Counted from the first letter of the stretch, positions 33,772-45,195 are shown. The stretch is DNA of 64,000 nucleotides from Streptomyces sp. CB09001 (GCF_003369795.1 NZ_CP026730.1:3224001-3288000), one strand, 5' to 3'. The notes: generated by a model not told the origin, from the letters alone. Numbers and translations are program-made.

Positions 33772-33785
33772 CCCGGAAAGCCGGG
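33772..33785 (-). terminator. Small hairpin between ybaB and recR
   Basis: CCCGG-AAAG-CCGGG lies 9 nt after the ybaB stop. It has a 5-bp stem and no T-run, so it may only attenuate or stabilise the ybaB mRNA. Confidence 0.3.
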
Positions 33786-33794
33786 AACGCGGGC

Positions 33795-34139
33795 TCAGAA
33801 CGGCAGGCCGGGGATGCCGCTGCCGCCGCCCAGCCCCTGGGCGAGCGGGCCGAGCTTCTGCTGCTGGAGGTTCTGCGCGTTCTCGTTGGCCGCCTGGACG
33901 GCGGCGACGACCAGGTCGGCGAGGGTCTCGGTGTCCTCCGGGTCCACCGCCTTCGGGTCGATGACGAGGCCGCGCAGCTCGCCGGAGCCGGTGACCGTGG
34001 CCTTCACCAGGCCGCCGCCCGCCTGGCCGTCGACCTCGGTCTGCGCCAGTTCCTCCTGGGCCTTCGCCAGGTCCTGCTGCATCTTCTGGGCCTGCTGGAG
34101 CAGCTGCTGCATGTTGGGCTGGCCACCACCGGGGATCAC
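33795..34139 (-). CDS. YbaB/EbfC nucleoid-associated protein
   Basis: A 114-residue YbaB/EbfC-family DNA-binding protein. It has the Met/Gln-rich helix [20 protein letters not shown] and the beta part [18 protein letters not shown]. The C-terminal helix carries [17 protein letters not shown] and ends in a Gly-rich tail. It is the usual partner upstream of recR and helps chromosome organisation. The start is a GTG at 34139. Upstream is divergent from the SLATT-like gene. Confidence 0.93.
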   Translation of the reverse strand: MIPGGGQPNMQQLLQQAQKMQQDLAKAQEELAQTEVDGQAGGGLVKATVTGSGELRGLVIDPKAVDPEDTETLADLVVAAVQAANENAQNLQQQKLGPLAQGLGGGSGIPGLPF

Positions 34140-34409
34140 TTTCAGCTCCCATCACGTCCGGTCACTACGGTTTTGCCGTTCGGCACGAGCCTACGTGGTC
34201 CGGGCGGCCCTCGCCCCAGCACTCTTTCGAGTGACTCCCCGGGAGCCCTATACCTGATCAACACCCTCTTCCGGGCGGAAAAGCGACGGAACCCGGCCCT
34301 TCGCCACCCATCGGGCGGTAGGAAGGGTTCCGGCGCGGGGTTCCGGCGTATGAGTCCTCGCGGAGGGCGAGCGGTACGGCGAGCAGTGGCGAGCAGTAGG
34401 GAGTGCCGG

Positions 34410-35171
34410 GTGGGTCAGCCGGAGATGCAGCCCGAGAGGCCGCCGCGGGACGGCCGTGGCGGCGAGGGGACGGCCGGAGCGCGGCCGGGCGACCTGACCG
34501 GACGGGCGTTTCCCCTCGGGGACTGGGCACTGCCCGCCGAGCGGCTGGACGAGCTGTACCGGTGGGTGGAGCGGGGCGCGCTGGACACGGCGGCCTGGTA
34601 TCTCGCGGACCGGGTGTGGAAGCGGCGCGGTGCCGTACTGCTGCGGGGCGGGGCCGCGGTGGGCGCGGCCGCCGGGGCGGCGCTGCCGCTGCTCGACCTG
34701 TCGGGTGCGGTGGGCGGGGTCGCGCCCTGGGGGTATCTGGCGCTGCTGTGGGCGGTGGCGTGTGTGGCGGGCGACCGGTACTTCGGGGTGACGTCCGGGT
34801 GGATGCGGGACGTGGCCACGGCGCAGGCGGTGCAGCGGCGGCTCCAGGCACTCCAGTTCGACTGGGCGTCGGAGAGCGTGCGGGAGGTGCTGGGCCCGGC
34901 GGACGGGACGGCGAGCGAGGCGGCGGAGCGGTGCCTGCTGGTGCTGCGGCGGTTCTCGGAGGACGTGACGGAGCTGGTGCGGGCGGAGACGGCGGACTGG
35001 ATGGTGTGCTTCCGCCCGGGGCCGGGGCCGCTGGGACCGCACGCCGCGGCGGCGGCCGACGGGCCGCGCCCGGACGGCTCGGGCACGGGTGCCACCGGCC
35101 GCTTCCCGCTCCCCCCGCAGAACGGCACCCGTCCGAACATGCCCCGCCAACGTCCGCCGGAGCCCCGCTGA
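34410..35171 (+). CDS. SLATT-like membrane protein
   Basis: A 253-residue protein. After a polar N-terminus, an amphipathic region (ERLDELYRWVERGALDTAAW, about 46-65) leads into two hydrophobic helices (about 80-97 and 105-125), then a long helix (MRDVATAQAVQRRLQALQFD). This is the build of the SLATT superfamily, small membrane proteins often linked to nucleotide-based signalling or effector roles. The tail is Gly/Pro-rich. The GTG at 34410 has GGGAG at 6 nt. It is convergent with the Ser/Thr kinase gene. The function is uncertain. Confidence 0.65.
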   Translation: MGQPEMQPERPPRDGRGGEGTAGARPGDLTGRAFPLGDWALPAERLDELYRWVERGALDTAAWYLADRVWKRRGAVLLRGGAAVGAAAGAALPLLDLSGAVGGVAPWGYLALLWAVACVAGDRYFGVTSGWMRDVATAQAVQRRLQALQFDWASESVREVLGPADGTASEAAERCLLVLRRFSEDVTELVRAETADWMVCFRPGPGPLGPHAAAAADGPRPDGSGTGATGRFPLPPQNGTRPNMPRQRPPEPR

Positions 35172-35195
35172 CGCCGACGGCAGGACCACGTCCCC

Positions 35196-37439
<2,244 letters not shown>

Positions 37440-37655
37440 GCCGTGCCGCCTTCCCCCCGAACCGTGAGCAACAGGCCGAGGATAGTGCGGGGCGGCCCCG
37501 CGGTGAGTCGCCGCTTGTCCACGGTTGCGTAACGGAGGGGACCCCGCGCACCGGCAACACGTCCGCCACCCGTCGACAACCTGTCGTGGAAAGCCCCCGA
37601 CCGCAGACAGGACGCCGATTCCGTTTCCGCATCGCGGACATCTACCCTCGGCCGC

Positions 37656-39011
37656 ATGACCCCTCAGCCCTCCCCCCAGGCCGGCGCCGCCGTGAAGGCC
37701 GCGGACCGCGCGCACGTCTTCCACTCCTGGTCAGCGCAAGAGCTGATCGACCCGCTCGCCGTCGCCGGCGCCGAGGGGTCCTACTTCTGGGACTACGAAG
37801 GCAAGCGCTACCTCGACTTCTCCAGCGGACTCGTCTACACCAACATCGGCTACCAGCACCCCAAGGTCGTCGCCGCGATCCAGGAGCAGGCGGCGCGGAT
37901 GACGACGTTCGCGCCCGCGTTCGCCGTCGAGACGCGCTCGGAGGCGGCCCGGCTGATCGCCGAGCGCACGCCCGGCGACCTGGACAAGATCTTCTTCACC
38001 AACGGCGGCGCCGACGCCGTCGAGCACGCCCTGCGCATGGCCCGGCTGCACACCGGCCGCCCCAAGGTGCTCTCCGCCTACCGCTCGTACCACGGCGGCA
38101 CCCAGCAGGCGGTCAACGTCACCGGTGACCCGCGCCGCTGGGCCTCCGACAGCGGCACGGCCGGGGTCGTGCACTTCTGGGCGCCGTTCCTGTACCGCTC
38201 GCGCTTCTACGCCGAGACCGAGGAGCAGGAGTGCGCGCGGGCGCTGGAGCACCTGGAGACGACGATCGCCTTCGAGGGCCCGGGGACGATCGCCGCGATC
38301 GTCCTGGAGACGATCCCGGGCACCGCGGGGATCATGATGCCGCCGGCCGGTTACCTGGCCGGGGTGCGCGAGATCTGCGACAAGTACGGCATCGTGTTCG
38401 TACTCGACGAGGTCATGGCCGGTTTCGGCCGCACCGGCACCTGGTTCGCGGCCGACCTGTACGACGTCGTGCCCGACCTGATGACCTTCGCCAAGGGCGT
38501 GAACTCGGGCTATGTGCCCCTCGGCGGTGTCGCGATCTCCGCCGAGATCGCCGCGACCTTCGCCGAGCGGCCCTACCCCGGCGGACTGACCTACTCCGGC
38601 CACCCGCTGGCCTGCGCCGCCGCCGTCGCCACCCTCAACGTGATGGCGGAGGAGGGCGTCGTCGAGCACGCCGCGCGGCTCGGCGCCGAGGTCGTCGAAC
38701 CGGCGCTGCGGGAGCTGGCCGAGCGCCACCCGAGCGTGGGCGAGGTGCGCGGGACCGGCATGTTCTGGGCGCTGGAGCTGGTGCGGAACCGGGAGACCCG
38801 GGAGCCGCTGGTCCCCTACAACGCGAGCGGACAGGCGGCCGCGCCCATGTCCGCGTTCGCCGCCTCCGCCAAGGCGCACGGCCTGTGGCCGTTCGTGAAC
38901 ATGAACCGGACCCACGTGGTCCCGCCGTGCAACGTCTCCGAGGCGGAGCTGAAGGAGGGCCTGGCGGCCCTGGACACGGCACTGTCCGTGGCGGACGAGT
39001 ACACCGAGTAA
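37656..39011 (+). CDS. Class III (omega) aminotransferase
   Basis: A 451-residue PLP enzyme of the class III group. It has the cofactor blocks FFTNGGADAVEHALRMAR, SYHGGTQQAVNVTG, VFVLDEVMAGFGRTG and the Lys-bearing TFAKGVNSGYVPLGGV. A further motif GGLTYSGHPLACAAA closes the active site. Substrates of this branch (beta-alanine/pyruvate, putrescine, taurine) cannot be told apart here. The ATG at 37656 is the best start. A GntR regulator follows 128 bp downstream on the same strand, beyond an 11-bp inverted repeat, and may regulate it. Confidence 0.9.
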   Translation: MTPQPSPQAGAAVKAADRAHVFHSWSAQELIDPLAVAGAEGSYFWDYEGKRYLDFSSGLVYTNIGYQHPKVVAAIQEQAARMTTFAPAFAVETRSEAARLIAERTPGDLDKIFFTNGGADAVEHALRMARLHTGRPKVLSAYRSYHGGTQQAVNVTGDPRRWASDSGTAGVVHFWAPFLYRSRFYAETEEQECARALEHLETTIAFEGPGTIAAIVLETIPGTAGIMMPPAGYLAGVREICDKYGIVFVLDEVMAGFGRTGTWFAADLYDVVPDLMTFAKGVNSGYVPLGGVAISAEIAATFAERPYPGGLTYSGHPLACAAAVATLNVMAEEGVVEHAARLGAEVVEPALRELAERHPSVGEVRGTGMFWALELVRNRETREPLVPYNASGQAAAPMSAFAASAKAHGLWPFVNMNRTHVVPPCNVSEAELKEGLAALDTALSVADEYTE

Positions 39012-39047
39012 GCGGGACGGGGCGAGGGAACCGAGCGCGTAGGGTTG

Positions 39048-39082
39048 CGTGCTCGTACGCGGTAGACATGTGTACGAGCACG
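39048..39082 (+). promoter_or_regulatory. 11-bp perfect inverted repeat before the GntR gene
   Basis: CGTGCTCGTAC (39048-39058) and GTACGAGCACG (39072-39082) are perfect complements across a 13-bp loop. The site lies between the aminotransferase stop and the GntR ATG (39139). It may be an autoregulatory operator, or a terminator of the aminotransferase gene. Confidence 0.6.
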
Positions 39083-39138
39083 CCCCCGGACGGCGCCCTT
39101 GAGCGACGCCCCGAACGCGACGAGGAGACGCCCCGCCC

Positions 39139-39840
39139 ATGCCCGGCTCCAGCGGTACCGGTGCCGTCACACGCAGCACCCTGCGGCAGCAGATCGCCGA
39201 CGCGCTCCGTGACGAGGTGCTGGCCGGGCGGCTCCAGCCGGGGCAGGAGTTCACGGTCAAGGAGATCGCCGAGCAGTACGGCGTGTCCGCGACGCCGGTG
39301 CGCGAGGCCCTGGTCAACCTGTCCGCGCAGGGGCTCCTCGACGCCGACCACCACCGCGGCTTCCGCGTCCACGAGTACTCGGTCGACGACTTCCGCGGCA
39401 TGATCGAGGCCCGCAGTCTCGTGACCGACGGGATGTTCCTCTCCCTGGCCGCCGATCTGCCGGGTGGTCCCGACCCGGCCGACCCGCGCATCGCCGCCGC
39501 CCTCGCCGGGGTCCGCCGGCGCGGCGAGGAGGCCCAGCGCGCCGCCGCGGCCGGGGACCTGACCGTCCTGATCGGCTACGACCTGCGCTACTGGCGCGAG
39601 CTGGCCACCCTGTTCGGCAACCCCTACCTCTGCGACTTCCTGCACCGGCTGCGCGTGCAGAGCTGGGTGTGCACCGTGCAGCACCTGCGCCGGCTCAGCG
39701 AACTGCGCGGCGCGCTGTGGTGCGGGCACACCGCACTGGTCGACGCCCTGGCCCGGCGTGACATCCAGGGCGCGCGTTCGCTCGTCGACGCGTACAACAG
39801 CCACTCGCTCGCTTTGATCGAGGGGCTCGCCGGCGAATGA
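39139..39840 (+). CDS. GntR-family (FadR-type) transcriptional regulator
   Basis: A 233-residue FadR/FCD-type GntR protein. The N-terminal winged helix (about 8-75) reads LRQQIADALRDEVLAGRLQP, EFTVKEIAEQYGVSATPVRE. The helical C-terminal FCD domain (about 90-225) has acidic/His positions (HTALVDALARRD) for metal-dependent effector binding. The start is ATG at 39139 after GAGGAGACG. It lies downstream of a class III aminotransferase, with a large inverted repeat upstream. The regulated metabolite is unknown. Confidence 0.88.
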   Translation: MPGSSGTGAVTRSTLRQQIADALRDEVLAGRLQPGQEFTVKEIAEQYGVSATPVREALVNLSAQGLLDADHHRGFRVHEYSVDDFRGMIEARSLVTDGMFLSLAADLPGGPDPADPRIAAALAGVRRRGEEAQRAAAAGDLTVLIGYDLRYWRELATLFGNPYLCDFLHRLRVQSWVCTVQHLRRLSELRGALWCGHTALVDALARRDIQGARSLVDAYNSHSLALIEGLAGE

Positions 39841-39956
39841 CCAACGCCGTACGTGTCGTGGCCCGGCCCCAGATGGGTATGGGATCTGCACGCAACGCGC
39901 ACCGGCGCACACCGACTACGCTGCCCTGACCACCGTGCTGTGTGAGGAGCCCTCTT

Positions 39957-40607
39957 TTGGCCTGTGACCTGTGGCTGGTACCGCTCGTCGACGTCTTGTG
40001 CCACACGCCGGACAACCCGTTCGCCGAGGAACTCGCGCAGTACGACAAGGTGCTGGCCGAGGCCGGGCTGCCGCCGGTGCCGGTGTACCAGTACATGCCG
40101 GGACTCTCCGGCGAGGTCGCGCCGGTGGCCGGTTTCGACTACGACGCGCTGCACTTCCTGCGCCGGGCACACCTCCTTCAGGTGTGCGGCCTCCCGGTGA
40201 CTCCGGTGGACGAACTCGGCGGCGACTACGAGCAGTTGCTGGAGATGTTCGAGTCGACGGCCCAGCAGTCCCACCTGGTCTGGCACTACGACCACGCGGG
40301 CGCCTACGTGCCGGTCGACTTCCCGCACCCGCTCTCCAGTGACGAACTCCTGGCGGGCGGCGGCCCCCTGGGCTCCTCGCACACCCTGCTGCGGGAACTG
40401 GAGGCCGTGGCCCCGGCCCTCGGCATCGACCCGGCCAACCCCCCGGCCCCGCCGCAGCCGCCGCTCGCCCCGACGGAGCTGGAGGAGCCCGCGGTGCCCG
40501 CGCCGCACGACTCCAGCCCGTTCGCCCGGGAGCGCCATGTGTGGCTGGGCCTGCACGCGGCGGCGACGCGGAGCCTGGCGCAGGGGTCGATGATCGTCTT
40601 CAGCTGA
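39957..40607 (+). CDS. Conserved hypothetical protein
   Basis: A 216-residue cytoplasmic protein with no domain I recognise. It is rich in Pro and acidic residues; an aromatic block (QQSHLVWHYDHAGAYVPVDFP) lies in the middle, and a short Pro linker precedes a C-terminal ARERHVWLGLHAAATRSLAQ helix. It is collinear with the GntR gene. The start is TTG at 39957 (LACDLWLVPLVDV), which has GAGGAG at 9 nt; a GTG at 39942 is possible. Codon use is normal, so it is a real gene. Confidence 0.72.
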   Translation: MACDLWLVPLVDVLCHTPDNPFAEELAQYDKVLAEAGLPPVPVYQYMPGLSGEVAPVAGFDYDALHFLRRAHLLQVCGLPVTPVDELGGDYEQLLEMFESTAQQSHLVWHYDHAGAYVPVDFPHPLSSDELLAGGGPLGSSHTLLRELEAVAPALGIDPANPPAPPQPPLAPTELEEPAVPAPHDSSPFARERHVWLGLHAAATRSLAQGSMIVFS

Positions 40608-40625
40608 CCCGTTCTCCCGCACCGG

Positions 40626-40916
40626 TCAGCCGAGCTGGGCCAGGCCCTTGCGCAGATCGTCCGCGTTCATGATCGGGGAGACCTCGATCTCGGCGTTCAG
40701 CTCGGTGAAGAACGGCTCACCCGTGGGCGGCAGTTCCGAGCTGTCCTGCATGTCGAAGACCATCAGGGCGGTCCGCCGGCCGCCGAGGGGGCCGAAGTAG
40801 GCGGCCTCCGGCTTGATGTGGTCGAGGGTGCGGTTGATCAGCTCGGGCAGCTTCCCGCTGCGGATCGCCTCGTTCGCCTTCTCCGTGTCCAGCGTCGCCT
40901 TGAGCAGCACGCGCAT
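40626..40916 (-). CDS. Small conserved protein, ferredoxin-like fold suspected
   Basis: A 96-residue protein beginning MRVLLKATLDTEKANEAIRS, with a core AAYFGPLGGRRTALMVFDM that reads like a small alpha-beta (dimeric alpha+beta barrel or ferredoxin-like) fold. No catalytic motif. A good RBS (GAAGAAGG) precedes the ATG at 40916. It lies 39 bp downstream of the ECF41 sigma gene on the same strand and is likely its co-transcribed partner. The function is unknown. Confidence 0.75.
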   Translation of the reverse strand: MRVLLKATLDTEKANEAIRSGKLPELINRTLDHIKPEAAYFGPLGGRRTALMVFDMQDSSELPPTGEPFFTELNAEIEVSPIMNADDLRKGLAQLG

Positions 40917-40954
40917 CGCACTCACCTTCTTCTGCCGACGCGACGTGTACGACT

Positions 40955-41845
40955 TCAGCCTATGCCCGTAATGTCCAGTTCGTTGAGGCGGGCCGGTTCC
41001 GCGACCACGTCGATGCCGGTGATGCGGCCGTCGGCGGCGAAGTCGAAGCGGAGCACGACGCGCAGCCTGCCGTTCTCGGCCATCGCCATGCCCACCCGGC
41101 CGTCGACGAGGACGACGGCGGCGGCCTGTGCCCGGCCCGTCGAGGCCATCGCTCCCCCGGCCACCCGCTCCACACCGCTGATGGTGACGGGCTCGGGCGT
41201 CGGGACGACCGCCGCATCGGCGCGCAGCACGACGTCCGGGTGGAGCAGGGCCACCAGCGCGTCGAAGTCGCCGCCCCGGGTGGCCGCCAGGTAGGCGTCG
41301 ACCGCGCGGCGCCTGCGGGGCAGGTCGGCGTCGGGCGCGGGGACGCCCCGGACCCGGCGGCGGGCGCGGGCGGCCAGCTGGCGGGTGGCGGCGGGGGTCT
41401 TGTCGAGCATCGCGGCGATGTCGCCGAAGGGCACGTCGAACATGTCGTGCAGGACGAACGCGAGCCGCTCGGCGGGACCGAGGGTGTCCAGGACGATCAG
41501 CAGCGCGATCCCGACCTCGTCGGCGAGCTGCGCCTCCTCGGCCGGGTCCGCGGCGGTGCCGGTGCCGGTGCCGGCCGGCTGCCTGCGGGCCCCGTCGTCC
41601 AGCGGCTCCTCGCGCCGGGTGTCGCGGGCACGGAGCAGGTTGAGGCAGACCCGGGCCACGACCGTGGTGAGCCAGGCCGAGGGGTTGTGCACCTCGGAGG
41701 TGTCCGCCCGGTCGGCCCGCAGCCACGCCTCCTGGAGGGCGTCGTCCGCCTCGCCGAGCGAGCCGAGGATCCGGTACGCGACCGCCCGCAGCCGGGGCCG
41801 GTCCAGCTCGAACCGCCGGGCCATGTCGTCGGGTCGTGCGGGCAC
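40955..41845 (-). CDS. ECF41-type sigma factor with SnoaL-like C-terminal domain
   Basis: A 296-residue sigma factor. Regions 2 (about 15-80: RILGSLGEADDALQEAWLRA) and 4 (about 110-165: LDTLGPAERLAFVLHDMFD, then ATRQLAARARRRVRG) are followed by a C-terminal SnoaL_2-like domain (about 180-290, VDAYLAATRGGDFDALVALL HPD) which in ECF41 replaces an anti-sigma factor. The start is GTG at 41845, or ATG at 41824. A small alpha-beta protein gene follows; in ECF41 loci this position often holds the target gene (DoxX, CMD or DUF). Here it is of unknown type. Confidence 0.88.
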   Translation of the reverse strand: MPARPDDMARRFELDRPRLRAVAYRILGSLGEADDALQEAWLRADRADTSEVHNPSAWLTTVVARVCLNLLRARDTRREEPLDDGARRQPAGTGTGTAADPAEEAQLADEVGIALLIVLDTLGPAERLAFVLHDMFDVPFGDIAAMLDKTPAATRQLAARARRRVRGVPAPDADLPRRRRAVDAYLAATRGGDFDALVALLHPDVVLRADAAVVPTPEPVTISGVERVAGGAMASTGRAQAAAVVLVDGRVGMAMAENGRLRVVLRFDFAADGRITGIDVVAEPARLNELDITGIG

Positions 41846-41930
41846 CGTACGGCTTCCTTCCGCCTCCGGACGCCCTCGGGGGCGCGTCGCCCCAGTGAAC
41901 CATCCCGGCGTGCCCGGGCCCGCGGCGGTC

Positions 41931-42131
41931 TCAGCGCACCAGGACGATGCCCGGCGGCCACAGCACCCCGGTGGCCAGCAGCAGCGACGGTCCCAGGTGG
42001 ACGGGGCACACCCGCAGCGGCTCCCTCAGGTGCCGGGCGACCTCGAAGCGGACCGGGTCTCCGCAGTCCTCGGGGCCGTTCTCGCCGCCGTACGGGCCCT
42101 GGCAGGAAGCGGCGCTGTAGCGGTCGGTCAT
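41931..42131 (-). CDS. Small hypothetical protein
   Basis: A 66-residue protein with a hydrophobic C-terminal half (LGPSLLLATGVLWPPGIVLV) and two Cys-containing stretches (SCQGPYGG, EDCGDP and VCPVH). It lies in the space between the ECF41 and DUF3515 genes. The start is ATG at 42131 with only a weak GGGGG upstream. It may be a real small protein. The two to three cysteines could bind metal. No homologue recognised. Confidence 0.5.
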   Translation of the reverse strand: MTDRYSAASCQGPYGGENGPEDCGDPVRFEVARHLREPLRVCPVHLGPSLLLATGVLWPPGIVLVR

Positions 42132-42207
42132 GCCCCCGATCCGACACCACCGGGCACGCCGACGCCCGGCGAGGAGGGCCGAACGAAGGGCTGCGGGGGA
42201 GGGACGG

Positions 42208-42699
42208 CTACAGGACGGTGGCGGCGTCGTCGAGGCCGATGCACTTGCGCTCCTGCGGGATCCACTTCACGGCGGGGTCCAGCGCGGCGAGGATGCCGCC
42301 CACCTCCTCGCGCGGACCGGAGTACGTGAACTCCACGGCCGGTGAGCGGCCGTAGGTCCGCAGGACGCTCACGCCGTCGCGCTTGAGCCGTGCCTCGTCC
42401 AGGACCCAGTCGACGCCGTCCGCGGTGACGCAGAGGTTGACGTTGGGCTGGAGCTCCTCGGCGCCGCAGCGGAACACCGCCTTCTGGCCGCCCCAGGACG
42501 CGACCCCGTCGCCCAGGGCCCAGTCGCGCGAGGCGCCGGGTATGTCGTCGGGGAGCCGGGAGACCACCTTGTCGCACTTGGCGTCGTCGGCGTGCGGCGC
42601 GGCGGAGACCCGGTGGCCGTCGACGTAGAAGGCCCCGCCGGTCACGACGACGACCGCCGCGGTCAGCCAGATCCACGTCCGGGTGGTGGGCTTCCGCAT
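42208..42699 (-). CDS. DUF3515 family protein
   Basis: A 163-residue protein of the DUF3515 family, one N-terminal membrane helix (about 8-27, TWIWLTAAVVVVTGGAF) and an external domain with four cysteines (CDKVV, FRCG, LCVT, RKCIG). The domain has the family stretch RDWALGDGVASWGGQKAVFR. The function is unknown, perhaps envelope-related. The ATG at 42699 has GGAG at 9 nt; a GTG at 42726 is possible. It precedes a divergent gap toward purA. Confidence 0.8.
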   Translation of the reverse strand: MRKPTTRTWIWLTAAVVVVTGGAFYVDGHRVSAAPHADDAKCDKVVSRLPDDIPGASRDWALGDGVASWGGQKAVFRCGAEELQPNVNLCVTADGVDWVLDEARLKRDGVSVLRTYGRSPAVEFTYSGPREEVGGILAALDPAVKWIPQERKCIGLDDAATVL

Positions 42700-42814
42700 G
42701 TCCGCTCGCTCCGCGCTGTCCGTCACTGCTGGTTCCGGGCCAGCGTATCCGCCGCCCGGAGGCCGGCGGCCGGGGCCCCGGGCGGGGTCCCGGCCGTCGG
42801 TGTGCGTCCGGTTC

Positions 42815-44098
42815 CTACAGGAACGAGTTGATCTCGATCGTCTCGTCCCGGCCCGGGCCGACGCCGATCGCGGAGATCGGAGCGCCGGACATCTCCTCCA
42901 GGGCCTTGACGTACGCCTGGGCGTTCTTCGGCAGGTCGGAGAAGGACTTCGCCTTGGTGATGTCCTCGCTCCAGCCGGGCAGCGTCTCGTAGACCGGCTT
43001 CGCGTGGTGGAAGTCGGACTGCGAGTACGGCAGCTCCTCGACGCGCTTGCCGTCGATCTCGTAGGCCACGCAGACCGGGATCTGCTCCCAGCCGGTGAGG
43101 ACGTCGAGCTTGGTGAGGAAGAAGTCGGTGAGGCCGTTGACGCGGGTGGCGTAGCGGGCGATCACCGCGTCGAACCAGCCGCAGCGCCGGTCGCGGCCGG
43201 TGGTGACACCGCGCTCGCCGCCGATGCGGCGCAGGGCCTCGCCGTCCTCGTCGAACAGCTCGGTCGGGAAGGGTCCGGCGCCGACGCGGGTCGTGTACGC
43301 CTTGAGGATGCCGATGACCCGGCTGATCTTCGTCGGGCCCACGCCGGCGCCGGTGCAGGCGCCGCCCGCGGTCGGATTCGACGAGGTGACGAAGGGGTAC
43401 GTGCCGTGGTCGATGTCCAGGAGCGTGCCCTGGCCGCCCTCGAAGAGGACCACCTTGTCGTCGTCGAGCGCCTGGTTGAGGACCAGGACGGTGTCGGCGA
43501 CGTACGGGGCGAGCTTGTCCGCGTAGCCCAGCAGCTCCTCGACGACCTGGCCGGTGGCGATGGCGCGGCGGTTGTAGAGCTTGGTGAGCATCTGGTTCTT
43601 GACGTCGAGCGCCGCCTCGACCTTCTGGGTGAGGATCGACTCGTCGTAGAGGTCCTGGACCCGGATGCCCACGCGGTTGATCTTGTCGGCGTAGGTCGGG
43701 CCGATGCCGCGCCCGGTGGTGCCGATCTTGCGCTTGCCGAGGAAGCGTTCCGTCACCTTGTCGACGGTGACGTTGTACGGCGTGATGATGTGAGCGTTGC
43801 CGCTGATCAGGAGCTTGGACGTGTCGACGCCGCGCTCGTTCAGCCCGCTCAGCTCGGAGAACAGGACCGACGGGTCGACGACGACGCCGTTTCCGATGAC
43901 CGGCGTGCAGCCGGGGGAGAGAATCCCGGAAGGGAGCAGGTGAAGGGCGTACTTCTGGTCGCCCACGACTACCGTGTGGCCGGCGTTGTTGCCGCCCTGG
44001 TAGCGCACCACATAGTCGACGGAGCCACCGAGCAGGTCCGTCGCCTTTCCCTTGCCTTCGTCACCCCACTGAGCACCGAGCAGCACAAGTGCGGGCAC
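42815..44098 (-). CDS. purA: Adenylosuccinate synthetase
   Basis: A 427-residue GTP-dependent enzyme that converts IMP and aspartate to adenylosuccinate, the first committed step to AMP. It has the P-loop-like [12 protein letters not shown], the base NNAGHTVV, the IMP loop [23 protein letters not shown], and GAGVGPTKI and [10 protein letters not shown] later. The start is GTG at 44098 ([14 protein letters not shown]) with GAAGGGG upstream. The 5' region holds a strong hairpin 125 nt before the start and is divergent from a DAGK-like gene. Confidence 0.97.
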   Translation of the reverse strand: MPALVLLGAQWGDEGKGKATDLLGGSVDYVVRYQGGNNAGHTVVVGDQKYALHLLPSGILSPGCTPVIGNGVVVDPSVLFSELSGLNERGVDTSKLLISGNAHIITPYNVTVDKVTERFLGKRKIGTTGRGIGPTYADKINRVGIRVQDLYDESILTQKVEAALDVKNQMLTKLYNRRAIATGQVVEELLGYADKLAPYVADTVLVLNQALDDDKVVLFEGGQGTLLDIDHGTYPFVTSSNPTAGGACTGAGVGPTKISRVIGILKAYTTRVGAGPFPTELFDEDGEALRRIGGERGVTTGRDRRCGWFDAVIARYATRVNGLTDFFLTKLDVLTGWEQIPVCVAYEIDGKRVEELPYSQSDFHHAKPVYETLPGWSEDITKAKSFSDLPKNAQAYVKALEEMSGAPISAIGVGPGRDETIEINSFL

Positions 44099-44222
44099 GC
44101 GCGTACACCCCTTCCGGGCGGGGCATGTCCATGGTCGGGGGCGTATGCGACGGGTTTCCGCCACGTACACCGCGACCGTCGTTGGCCGCCAACCGTCGGA
44201 CCGGGTGCCCCGGAATAGACGA

Positions 44223-44250
44223 AGCCCCTGGCGCAACAGCGCAAGGGGCT
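44223..44250. promoter_or_regulatory. Strong hairpin between divergent purA and the DAGK-like gene
   Basis: AGCCCCT ... AGGGGCT (7-bp outer arms) with an inner GCGC/GCGC stem around AACA forms a terminator-like hairpin. Between divergent genes no terminator is expected, so it may be a leader element of purA or an operator. Confidence 0.6.
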
Positions 44251-44283
44251 CTTGCACAAAGATGCTACCCGAGGAAGCGAGGC

Positions 44284-45189
44284 ATGGCCGAGGTGGCGAC
44301 TTCCATGAGCTCTTCCGCGAACTCTTCCGCGAGGTCCGATCAGCTTCTGGTGGTCGTCGATCCGGTCGCCCGACGGCTGGACGGGGAGTCCGTCCGGATC
44401 GCGAAAGACGTGCTCAGCGCGGGCGCGGCGCACACGAAGGTGTGTCTGCCGGACGACCCGGAGGAGTTCGCGCGGGCGCTCGGACGGCGTGGTTCGCGGC
44501 GCCCGGTGGTGGTCGGTGACGACAGGGCGCTGCTGCGGGCCGTGGCCCTGCTGCACCGGCAGCGGGAGCTGGCGGGCTGCGCACTGTCCGTGGTGCCGGT
44601 GGGGTCGGCGCTCGGCCTCGCCCGGTCCCTGGGGCTGCCGACGGGGGCGGTGGCGGCGGCGCGGGCGGTGCTCGACGGCGCGGTGCGGCGCCTGGACCTG
44701 CTCGTCGACGACAGCGACGGGGTGGTGCTGGGGGCGGTGGGAATTCCGCCCGCTCCCGTGCCGGTACCGGTGCGGGAGGACGCGGGCTCCGGTCCGGAGG
44801 GGACGGCGTCGGTCCGTCCCTGGCTGCGGACCTGCCAGTCGCTCGTACGGACGCTGGCCTCCTCGCGTACGGCCCGGACCGCCGTGGCGCCGGGTATGCC
44901 CGGTCCGGCCCGGCTGCGGGTGGAGGTCGACGGGGTGACGCTGGTGGACCTGGACCAGCCGGTCGAGGGGGTCTCGGTGACGCCGGGCGCGTCGGGGGTG
45001 GCCGTGGTGGAGGTGCGGCCCCTGTCGGTGGGCGCGCAGGCGTCGCCGCTGACGGCGAGCGGGCGGACGGTGACCGTGTCGGGGGCGCACTTCCGCTACC
45101 GGGCCGACGCGGTGGTGTGCGGGCCGGTCGGGACCCGGACGTGGGTGGCGCGCGAGGGAGCGTGGGGGCTGACGCTGCCGGCGGGGTAG
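44284..45189 (+). CDS. Diacylglycerol-kinase-like protein with degenerate active-site motif
   Basis: A 301-residue protein of the DAGK catalytic/lipid-kinase fold. The N-terminal part ([14 protein letters not shown]...) and the later strand pattern ([18 protein letters not shown]) fit the family. The nucleotide loop that is normally GGDGT reads [16 protein letters not shown], and the next block, usually PLGTGNDxAR, is [15 protein letters not shown]. Key catalytic residues seem lost, so it may bind rather than phosphorylate a lipid. The ATG at 44284 has GAGGAAGCGAGG upstream. It is divergent from purA. Confidence 0.75.
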   Translation: MAEVATSMSSSANSSARSDQLLVVVDPVARRLDGESVRIAKDVLSAGAAHTKVCLPDDPEEFARALGRRGSRRPVVVGDDRALLRAVALLHRQRELAGCALSVVPVGSALGLARSLGLPTGAVAAARAVLDGAVRRLDLLVDDSDGVVLGAVGIPPAPVPVPVREDAGSGPEGTASVRPWLRTCQSLVRTLASSRTARTAVAPGMPGPARLRVEVDGVTLVDLDQPVEGVSVTPGASGVAVVEVRPLSVGAQASPLTASGRTVTVSGAHFRYRADAVVCGPVGTRTWVAREGAWGLTLPAG

Positions 45190-45195
45190 GGCCGC

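Noticed and set aside
39012..39138. tRNA or small RNA suggested by the inverted repeat
   Set aside because: No cloverleaf can be drawn; only one stem is present.
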